Source: CAYJXJ01 sp964374095 | Lineage (GTDB): Bacteria; Elusimicrobiota; Elusimicrobia; UBA1565; UBA9628 | Reading direction: 5' to 3' | Assembly: GCA_964374095.1 (NCBI GenBank) | Contig: CAYJXJ010000138.1 | Coordinates: forward strand, 1 to 12,585 | Length of the DNA: 12,585 nucleotides | Position numbers and translations under genes: made by a program | Shown: piece by piece, positions 5,310 through 11,008 of the stretch | Numbering within the stretch: the first letter of the stretch is position 1 | How the letters are laid out: every line of letters starts with the position of its first letter | Notes under the pieces: generated by a model | The model's database searches: none | Told to the model about the DNA's origin: nothing | Seen by the model: the letters and a program-made list of their open reading frames with translations, nothing else

Positions 5310-6231
5310 GGATTGCGGCGTCATCCTCCTCTATCACGGGATCGCGACACCGCGGTCCCGCGGGGTCGAGAACTTCTCGGGCAAGCACATCCCGGAGGCG
5401 GAGTTCCGGCGCCAGATGGCCTTCCTCCAGCGCCACGCCTCCCCCATATCCCTGCGCGAGATGGCGCGCCGGTTGGCGGGCGGCGACCCCCTCCCCCCCG
5501 GCGCCGTGGCCGTGACCTTCGATGACACCTTCCAGAGCGCGCATCACCTGGCCCTGCCCATCCTGGAGCGCCTCGGCATCCCGGCGACTTTCTTCGTCAC
5601 CACGGGGTTGGTGGGCACCTCCCGCAGGTTCTGGGTGGATCGCGTGGAGCATGCCCTCAACGCGACTGAGTCAAGCGAAGTAGTTCTGCGCTGGGGAGCG
5701 GGTAAGCGCGCCTTCCCGCTGGGGACCCGCGCGCAGCGCGTCAAGTCCATCATCACGATAAAGGCCGCGATGAAGCGGATGCCTCCCGGGCGGCGGGACC
5801 GCGTTCTGGCCGAGATCCTTGACCACGCTCCGGCCGCCTATCCGGACAGACGGGTCGCCAACTACGCCAACATGACCTGGCGCGACGTGAAGGCCCTGGA
5901 CCGGCCTCCCCGCTACGAGGTGGGCGGCCACAGCGTCAACCATGAGATTCTCTCCTACCTGGACCCCTCCTTCCTAAGGCGGGAAGTCCGCGGCTGCCTG
6001 AACCAGCTCCGCCGGCGGCTGGGCCGACGCGTGGATCTATTCTCCTACCCTGAGGGCGGCCGGAGGCACTATAACGCCGCCGTGATCCGTGAACTTCGCA
6101 GGGCCGGAGTCCGCATCTGCCCGACGGCCATTCCGGGAATCAACCGCCCCGGGACCTCGCCCTTCCTCCTCAAGCGGATCATGGTCGGCTTCATGGGAGA
6201 GGCCTTCCCGTCGCACCTCTTCCGGCGCTGA
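5296..6231 (+). CDS. polysaccharide deacetylase (CE4 / NodB family)
   Basis: Metal-dependent carbohydrate esterase 4 that removes N-acetyl (or O-acetyl) groups from polysaccharides. Motif 1 is TFDD (74-77), with D76 as catalytic base and D77 as metal ligand. Motif 2 is HSVNH (212-216), with H212 and H216 as the other ligands. Motif 3 is FSYPEGG (249-255). About 135 residues separate motifs 1 and 2, against roughly 60 in minimal CE4 enzymes, so there is an insertion (about 108-190) carrying a WVDRVEHAL segment seen in longer deacetylases of surface-glycan loci. There is no signal peptide, so it may act on a cytoplasmic or membrane-linked precursor. The ATG at 5296 overlaps the formyltransferase stop by 14 bases. 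The gene ends tail to tail with a minus-strand gene. Length is 311 residues. Confidence 0.92.
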   Translation: MPLRKDCGVILLYHGIATPRSRGVENFSGKHIPEAEFRRQMAFLQRHASPISLREMARRLAGGDPLPPGAVAVTFDDTFQSAHHLALPILERLGIPATFFVTTGLVGTSRRFWVDRVEHALNATESSEVVLRWGAGKRAFPLGTRAQRVKSIITIKAAMKRMPPGRRDRVLAEILDHAPAAYPDRRVANYANMTWRDVKALDRPPRYEVGGHSVNHEILSYLDPSFLRREVRGCLNQLRRRLGRRVDLFSYPEGGRRHYNAAVIRELRRAGVRICPTAIPGINRPGTSPFLLKRIMVGFMGEAFPSHLFRR

Positions 6232-6246
6232 CCCGGAGCGGGTCAG
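6228..6246. terminator. stem-loop containing both convergent stop codons
   Basis: CTGACCC (6228-6234) and GGGTCAG (6240-6246) form a perfect 7-base stem with a 5-base loop. The TGA of the deacetylase (6229-6231) and, on the other strand, the TGA of the Yip1-like gene (6243-6245) are symmetrically placed inside the arms. It could act as a bidirectional terminator or end-protecting hairpin. No T tract follows on either strand. Confidence 0.5.
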
Positions 6247-6821
6247 TTCAACAAGCGCACGAACTGCGAGACCATGGCCACGATCGCCGCCGTAAAGGTG
6301 ACCGCCGCCGCGAAGGCCACGGCCAGGTAGGGGAGCAGGAGCGTGACCCAGGCGCGGGCCGCGCTCACGCCGTAGTTGTACTGGATGCTGCGGGCCCTGT
6401 AGCCGAGGACCACCAAACCCAGAAGGAAGAAAGCCAGTCCCGGAAGCCAGGGATTGGAAGGCGCCAAGAGCTTTAGGATCAGCGCCGCCGGCAGCGCCGC
6501 CAGCCATACCAGATTGGCCAATCCCAGAAGGACGAAGAGGCTCGTCGCGCTGCCGCGGACGCCGCCTATCTCGAGTATCAGGTGCAGGGAGGCGGTCAGA
6601 ACGAAGCCGGCGGAAACCTGCCACAGCATGGCCAGCCCCGCCGAGAAGAGGCCGGGCGGCAGGAGAAATAGATTGCCGGTCAAGGCTTGGGCCGCGAACA
6701 AGGCCAGCCCGCCCGCGGCGTAGCACAGTATCCCGAAGGCCACGGGCGCGAACTGCCGGCAGGCCTCCGCCGCCCGGGTGTGGTCCTCGAAATAGTCGTA
6801 GAGAAGCTCCATCGAGCTCAT
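6243..6821 (-). CDS. Yip1-like multi-spanning membrane protein
   Basis: A 192-residue integral membrane protein with about five hydrophobic helices (roughly 25-47, 57-83, 95-119, 124-142, 159-183) and a short charged N-terminus. The segment YNYGVSAARAWVTLLLPY (148-165) before the last helix resembles the Yip1 domain, a family widespread in bacteria without a defined bacterial function. The start ATG overlaps the SppA stop as ATGA (6818-6821); an internal ATG at codon 4 is an alternative. It is the last gene of the four-gene overlapping series with two GGDEF proteins and SppA, so a membrane role linked to those is possible. The Yip1 assignment rests on pattern similarity only. Confidence 0.8.
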   Translation of the reverse strand: MSSMELLYDYFEDHTRAAEACRQFAPVAFGILCYAAGGLALFAAQALTGNLFLLPPGLFSAGLAMLWQVSAGFVLTASLHLILEIGGVRGSATSLFVLLGLANLVWLAALPAALILKLLAPSNPWLPGLAFFLLGLVVLGYRARSIQYNYGVSAARAWVTLLLPYLAVAFAAAVTFTAAIVAMVSQFVRLLN

Positions 6822-7849
6822 GGCCAGCCCGCCCAGCGGTATTCCAGGCCCGCGCGCAGGCCAAGGTCCGAGAGCCAGGAGGCGGGCGGACGGACGCGCG
6901 ACTCGAATAACTCGAAGATCAACCGCTGGGCGTCGGCCTCGCGCCGGATCTTGGGAGTCCCCGATATCCCGCCCAGCTTGGCGGCCAACTCCACGGCGTC
7001 CTGGGAGTCTCCGAGCTTGTCGACAAGGCCGACGGCAAGGGCCTGGTTGCCGCTCATGATCCGCCCATCGGCGACGGGCCGCACCTTTTCCTCGGGCAGC
7101 TTGCGCCCGGCGACCACGGCGCCCAGGAACTGTCCGTAGGCGTCATCGATAAGCTCCTGCAGGAGGGCCTTCTCCTCCTTGGTCATGGGACGCGCCGGCG
7201 AGCCGATGTCCTTGTGGATTCCCGACTTGATGGGTTCGACCTTGTAGCCCACCTTGGCGAAGAGTCCCTCGAGGTTGCTGACCGAGAAGAGGACCCCGAT
7301 CGACCCCGTCAGGGTCCCCGGATGGGCCACGATCTTGTCGCAGGCGGCGCCTAGGTAATACCCTCCCGAAGCGGCGACGTCGCCGAACAGGGCGACCACC
7401 GGCATGTTGTGATCCTTGCGGATCCGCAATATCTGGCTGTGGAGCTCCTGCACGGCCCCGACGCTCCCGCCCGGGGAATTAATGTCGAGGACGATGGCCT
7501 TGACGCCCTTGGTCTCGGCCATCAGCCGGAGGCGGCGCCCCCATTGGTAGGAGCCCCGGTCCCACGGGCGCGAGCCTTCGTTGTAGATGGGGCCGTGTAT
7601 GGAGACCCACCCCACGCTCTCCTTATGGGTCAGAGAGAGCAGGCCCGGCTTCTCGCCGTCCTTGGCTTTCTTGCCCGTGGCGGGGCCCCGGATGATAATC
7701 AGCGTCGCCGCGATCAGCGCCAGGGCGTGGAGGCCGATGACCCCCAAGATGAGGCGCCGCTTGACCCGCCGTGAGCTGGCGAGATGATGCTCACTCGCCG
7801 GCATCGGGACAGGACCGGGCTCCGGCGGCGGCACGGCAGGATCGCTCAT
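6818..7849 (-). CDS. sppA: signal peptide peptidase SppA (36K type)
   Basis: Membrane-anchored serine protease with a Ser-Lys dyad that degrades cleaved signal peptides and possibly other membrane fragments. One N-terminal helix (33-53) follows a Pro-rich cytoplasmic leader; the protease domain covers about 75-300. Family motifs are DINSPGGSV (122-130), nucleophile S161 in AASGGYYLG, TGSIG (181-185) and general base K213 in KSGIHKDIGSPARPMT. The 52-residue spacing between S161 and K213 equals that between Ser147 and Lys199 of B. subtilis SppA. ATG at 7849 is chosen because it overlaps the upstream cyclase stop as ATGA; another in-frame ATG at 7873 would lengthen the overlap to 28 bases. The short single-domain length (343 residues) is the archaeal/Gram-positive type rather than the doubled E. 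coli form. Confidence 0.95.
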   Translation of the reverse strand: MSDPAVPPPEPGPVPMPASEHHLASSRRVKRRLILGVIGLHALALIAATLIIIRGPATGKKAKDGEKPGLLSLTHKESVGWVSIHGPIYNEGSRPWDRGSYQWGRRLRLMAETKGVKAIVLDINSPGGSVGAVQELHSQILRIRKDHNMPVVALFGDVAASGGYYLGAACDKIVAHPGTLTGSIGVLFSVSNLEGLFAKVGYKVEPIKSGIHKDIGSPARPMTKEEKALLQELIDDAYGQFLGAVVAGRKLPEEKVRPVADGRIMSGNQALAVGLVDKLGDSQDAVELAAKLGGISGTPKIRREADAQRLIFELFESRVRPPASWLSDLGLRAGLEYRWAGWP

Positions 7850-9126
7850 CTCTTCATCCCCTCGACCACGCAATTGCGCCCCGCGGTCTTGGCCCGGTAC
7901 AAGGCTTGGTCGGCCGAGGCGACCAACTCCTCGGCCGTGCCCGCATCCCGCGGGAAGTGAGCCAAACCGATCGAAACCGTGACGCGGACCGTATCTAGCG
8001 CGATCTGAAAACGCTCCGACTCCAAAGCGTTGCGGATCCCCTCGGCCTTGCGGCGGGCGCCCTCATATTGGGCCCGCGGGAGAATGACCACGAACTCCTC
8101 CCCCCCGTAACGCGCCACGAAGTCCGTCTCATAGACCGACTGGCCCAGGAGCTCTCCGACGCGGCGCAGGACGAGATCCCCGAAGGGATGTCCGTAGCGG
8201 TCATTTAAGCTCTTGAAATGGTCGATGTCAAGGAACATCAGGCAGAGGGTGGTCTTGAAAGTGGCGGCGCGCACGACCTCCTCCCGGATCCTCTCATCGA
8301 AGCGTCCTCTCCGGTGCACGCCCGTCAAACCGTCGAGCTCGGAAAGCCGCTCGACCTCCTGGAAGAGCTTGACCCGGCGAAACGCGAACGAACTCTCCGC
8401 CGCGAAGGTCAGGGCCTTGCCCAACAGGGCCTTGGGATCGCTCCCGGGCGGCACCCGGGCGTAAAAATACGCGAGGGGCTCCAGGCCGTCGCGGACCGGC
8501 ACCCCGACGCCGAGTTCCGGGGCTTCGATCGACGCCGGCTGATCCGGGGAGAGGCCGCGCTCCTGCAGGCAGCGCTCCATGGTCGCCCAGGACCCCCCCG
8601 GGGAACTGGAGAGGTTGCGCACGCTGAGGGGGTGGAAGTCGTCCCGTCCCCGCATGCCCAGCACGTAAATCGCGAAGTCGCTCACGCCCAAGTATGAGTC
8701 CACGGCGATCTCCAGGCGGGGCTTGATATCCTCCCAGGACAGCGCCTCCGACAAACCCTTGATCATGGCGTAGAGCGCCGTGGCTTCCCGCTGTTCGCGG
8801 GAGGTCTCGCCGCCGCGGCGCCTGGCTTCCTCCAAGGCGAGGGCCGCGGCCCGGCGCCGGTCCCGCGCCCGGGAAAGGCCCTCCAGCGAGGCGTCGGCAT
8901 CGGCGCGGTTGCGCCGGCAGAGAAGCACCGCGTAGGCGGCGCCGGCGAGGCTCGCGGCGGCCTCGACCGCCGCCGCGGAGCGTCCTCGCGGCGTCGCCGC
9001 GTCAAAGACGAACTTGCCGCCGACCGCCGCTGAGGCCAGAGCCGCGAGCGCGGCGAGCCAGACCCGCCCCGGGTAGCAGGCCCAGAGGCCGAGAGCGGGA
9101 AGGAAGGCCAGCCAGACGTGCGTCAT
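7846..9126 (-). CDS. diguanylate cyclase, membrane GGDEF protein lacking the I-site
   Basis: Makes cyclic di-GMP from two GTP. The N-terminus carries two or three membrane helices (about 2-17, 21-43, 52-70), then an Arg/Ala-rich probable coiled coil (75-115), a degenerate GAF-like sensor region (about 120-255) and a GGDEF domain (260-425). Active-site features are LDIDHFKSLNDRYGH (299-313) with metal aspartate D300, D317, and the signature RYGGEEF (339-345). The allosteric inhibitory RxxD site is replaced by YETD (332-335), so product inhibition is probably lost. ATG at 9126 shares one base with the upstream stop (TGATG); a GTG at 9129 giving a 4-base overlap is an equal alternative. It is the second of two similar cyclases in tandem and overlaps sppA by 4 bases. 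Confidence 0.93.
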   Translation of the reverse strand: MTHVWLAFLPALGLWACYPGRVWLAALAALASAAVGGKFVFDAATPRGRSAAAVEAAASLAGAAYAVLLCRRNRADADASLEGLSRARDRRRAAALALEEARRRGGETSREQREATALYAMIKGLSEALSWEDIKPRLEIAVDSYLGVSDFAIYVLGMRGRDDFHPLSVRNLSSSPGGSWATMERCLQERGLSPDQPASIEAPELGVGVPVRDGLEPLAYFYARVPPGSDPKALLGKALTFAAESSFAFRRVKLFQEVERLSELDGLTGVHRRGRFDERIREEVVRAATFKTTLCLMFLDIDHFKSLNDRYGHPFGDLVLRRVGELLGQSVYETDFVARYGGEEFVVILPRAQYEGARRKAEGIRNALESERFQIALDTVRVTVSIGLAHFPRDAGTAEELVASADQALYRAKTAGRNCVVEGMKR

Positions 9127-10484
9127 CACCCCGCCACCCGGTTGCGGCCCCCGCGCTTGGCCTGATAGAGGCGCTCATCGGCCACGCGAACCACCTGGCT
9201 GGCGGTCGTGGCGTCTTGCGGAAAGCACGAGACCCCGAAACTCACGCTCGCGGCGGTGCGGGAGCCCTGGAAGGCGAATCCCTCGGCGGCGATTCGCGCC
9301 CGTATGTTCTCGGCGAGGGCCATGGCCTCGTCCTTGGCCGCGTTTGGGACGATGAGGCAGAACTCCTCGCCTCCGTAGCGCGCCGCGAAATCCACGGGAC
9401 GGGCGAATGAGAGCAGTATCGCGGAGACCCCCCGGAGGAGTTGGTCCCCGGCTTGATGCCCGTAGCGGTCGTTGTAGGTCTTGAAGTGGTCGACGTCGGC
9501 CATGATGAGCGCGACCGGAGTCTGGCTGCGCCCCGCGCGGAGAACCTCTTCCTGGAGCCTGGCCTGGAAGGCGCGGTGGCTGTAGAGCTGCGTGAGCGAA
9601 TCGTGAGTCGCCTGTTCCTGGACGGTCTCGTAGAAACGGATGTTCTCAAGACTGAGGGCCGCCAGCGTGGCGAAGAGGTCGAGGGTCTGAAGATCGCCCA
9701 AGGCAAAGGCCCCGGGGGAGTCCGCCTCCACCTTGATGAAGCCGGCGGCTTGCCGCATCACGCGCAGAGGGGCGGCCATGCCGGAGCGGAAGGAAGCCGC
9801 GCCTGCGCCTCCGGCCTGGTGGAAGCGAGGTCCCTTGAGCCGCGAGTCCTCAAGCGAGTCGCGGACCAGGACCGGCGCCCCGGTCTCGCCCGCCAGAATG
9901 AGGAGGGGGTCATGGCCCGCTCCGGCGGCGATCTCCACCCGCGACCCCGCGAAACGCGCGGAGAGGGCTCCGGCCAGCCGCACATGCACTTCCCGGCCGT
10001 CGAGAGTGCTGCCCAAAGCGCGCACCGCCTCGGTCATGTCCCGGCGCAGGATGATCTGGCGGGCCGCGGTCTGCTGGTAGCCTTGGTGCTGCGCGAGCTC
10101 GCGCTCAGCATTGAGCGCCTGACTCTCGAGGCTCCGCCGCTCCTCCTCCGCCACCCGCGCCGAGACCGCCAGGCGCCGGCGGTGCGCCCCGAGCCCGCCG
10201 AGATACAGCCAGACCGCGGCCAGTTCGGCCAGATAGATGAACTTCGAGAGCCCGGCGGGCAGCGGCGGCGCCGTGGCCACGAGCGCCACCCCCGCGATGC
10301 TGACCAGAAAGAGAAAGATCACGTGGATCTCGGTTTCGCGGCGGGCATCGGTCCAGACGAAGAGCAGGGCGTAGAGCGGAAAGAGACCGGGGCCCAGATG
10401 GGGCTTTAAAATGAAGAGGATGGAGACGACGGCAAAGAGGGAGGTAGCGCCGAGCAGCGTTACTAAACGGCGATCAAACAGCAT
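9126..10484 (-). CDS. diguanylate cyclase, membrane GAF-GGDEF protein with I-site
   Basis: A 452-residue cyclic di-GMP synthase. Order of parts: about four membrane helices (7-27, 32-46, 54-72, 82-100), a coiled-coil linker rich in Glu/Arg/Gln (103-150), a GAF-type sensor domain (about 155-285) and a GGDEF domain (290-452). Key features are DSLTQLYSHRAF (295-306), MADVDHFK (328-335) with metal aspartate D330, and RYGGEEF (369-375). The RxxD inhibitory site is intact (RPVD, 362-365), so feedback inhibition by c-di-GMP is expected. A strong purine-rich Shine-Dalgarno lies 5 bases before the ATG. It begins 64 bases downstream of the tmRNA, and no promoter is evident between them apart from a large GC hairpin. 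It opens the four-gene overlapping series that continues with the second cyclase, SppA and the Yip1-like protein. Confidence 0.94.
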   Translation of the reverse strand: MLFDRRLVTLLGATSLFAVVSILFILKPHLGPGLFPLYALLFVWTDARRETEIHVIFLFLVSIAGVALVATAPPLPAGLSKFIYLAELAAVWLYLGGLGAHRRRLAVSARVAEEERRSLESQALNAERELAQHQGYQQTAARQIILRRDMTEAVRALGSTLDGREVHVRLAGALSARFAGSRVEIAAGAGHDPLLILAGETGAPVLVRDSLEDSRLKGPRFHQAGGAGAASFRSGMAAPLRVMRQAAGFIKVEADSPGAFALGDLQTLDLFATLAALSLENIRFYETVQEQATHDSLTQLYSHRAFQARLQEEVLRAGRSQTPVALIMADVDHFKTYNDRYGHQAGDQLLRGVSAILLSFARPVDFAARYGGEEFCLIVPNAAKDEAMALAENIRARIAAEGFAFQGSRTAASVSFGVSCFPQDATTASQVVRVADERLYQAKRGGRNRVAG

Positions 10485-10487
10485 TTA

Positions 10488-10494
10488 CCCTCCC
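10488..10494 (-). promoter_or_regulatory. strong ribosome binding site of the first cyclase gene
   Basis: The minus strand reads GGGAGGG with GGAG five bases before the ATG at 10484. This is the clearest Shine-Dalgarno in the window and contrasts with fixC, nnrE and the SpsF-like gene, which have none. Confidence 0.7.
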
Positions 10495-10509
10495 TCCCCG
10501 AACAACTAC

Positions 10510-10542
10510 TTCCCCCCCTCCCCCGTGGGGGGAGGGGGGGGA
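10510..10542 (-). repeat. GC homopolymer hairpin downstream of tmRNA
   Basis: Arms 10510-10524 and 10528-10542 pair over 15 positions (one T-G wobble) around a 3-base loop. The core is CTCCCCC and its complement. It begins seven bases beyond the tmRNA 3' end and may end or process the tmRNA transcript ahead of the cyclase operon. No T tract follows on the minus strand, so it is not a textbook terminator. A similar hairpin lies on the other side of the tmRNA. Confidence 0.65.
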
Positions 10543-10548
10543 AATGCT

Positions 10549-10904
10549 TGGAGGTGTCGAGAATCGCACTCGAGTCCAACGGTCTCGTACGCCGGAACCG
10601 CTACAGGCTTAGCCCGCCTTGTGACATCCGGGGAACGCCGGCGGACGGGCTTGCCCCGGTGCGCCCCGTATTGATCTCATCCCCGGCGGTTACGGGACCA
10701 GAGCCGCCGGAGACCAGCCTGCTCATGACGCCGGTACCCCCGTAGCAGACATCCGGGGCCGACGTGGACCGACCGCGGGTTAGGCGGTTGCCCAGGCCAA
10801 CGGTGTGTTGGCTTTTGTTTTTTAGCCGGGTTTTGACCTGGCCCCGGCCAACCAGGGCCTGCTGTCCGCGACCCCAGGGCCGCTGTCGAACCTAGTTCAC
10901 CCCC
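10549..10904 (-). ncRNA. ssrA: transfer-messenger RNA (tmRNA)
   Basis: tmRNA rescues stalled ribosomes: it is charged with alanine, enters with SmpB, and templates a tag that marks the unfinished protein for proteolysis. The 5' acceptor strand GGGGGTG (10904-10898) pairs with CACCTCC (10556-10550) with one G-U; the discriminator is A at 10549. CCA is not encoded. The conserved GGTTCGAC follows the acceptor, and the CTAAGCCTGTAG segment typical of the 3' domain is present. Pseudoknot PK1 is formed by CCTGG (10856-10852) with CCAGG (10841-10837), interleaved with GCCGGG (10848-10843) and CCCGGC (10830-10825). Exactly 12 bases separate PK1 from the resume codon, as in E. coli. The T-arm is TCGAG / CTCGA around loop TGCGATT. 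Length is 356 bases, one-piece type. Confidence 0.96.
10780..10812 (-). other. tmRNA proteolysis-tag reading frame
   Basis: The resume codon GCC (10812-10810) follows PK1 after 12 A-rich bases. The frame reads ANTPLAWATA and ends at TAA (10782-10780). The opening Ala-Asn is common in tags. The ending ATA differs from the usual LAA/VAA tail recognised by ClpXP. The other two frames give no tag-like peptide with a nearby stop. Confidence 0.85.
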
Positions 10905-10909
10905 AAGCC

Positions 10910-10940
10910 ACCCGGCCTCCCCCCGCGGGGGAGGTCGGGT
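10910..10940. repeat. 14-base stem GC hairpin upstream of tmRNA
   Basis: Left arm 10910-10923 and right arm 10927-10940 pair fully (one G-U in RNA) around loop CGC. It ends 5 bases before the mature tmRNA 5' end. Its core, CTCCCCC and complement around a 3-base loop, matches the core of the hairpin at 10510-10542. It could be part of the leader removed by RNase P or a repeated extragenic palindrome. Confidence 0.65.
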
Positions 10941-10945
10941 CGTTT

Positions 10946-10983
10946 GGAGGGGGGCATACAGCCGTTGTCCAATGCCCCTCTCC
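10946..10983 (-). terminator. hairpin downstream of the kinase gene
   Basis: Arms 10946-10957 and 10972-10983 (inner part GGGGCAT / ATGCCCC) pair at 11 of 12 positions around a 14-base loop. It lies 26 bases after the kinase stop codon and could terminate or stabilise that transcript, although no T tract follows. Between it and the stop, TAGAAT on the minus strand (10992-10997) is a possible -10 box for the tmRNA, but no matching -35 was found. Confidence 0.45.
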
Positions 10984-11008
10984 GCATGTGCATTCTATCT
11001 TTTTTTAC

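Noticed and set aside
9441..10409. Plus-strand open frame of 322 codons
   Set aside because: Antisense to the GAF-GGDEF cyclase, which has full domain motifs on the other strand; no recognisable motif in the shadow frame.
10510..10542. Classical intrinsic terminator after tmRNA
   Set aside because: The stem is strong but no U-tract follows on the minus strand, so it is listed as a repeat hairpin instead.
10555..10580. An ordinary tRNA gene suggested by the T-arm like sequence
   Set aside because: The acceptor partner strand is 340 bases away, with a pseudoknot and tag frame between; it is the 3' end of tmRNA.
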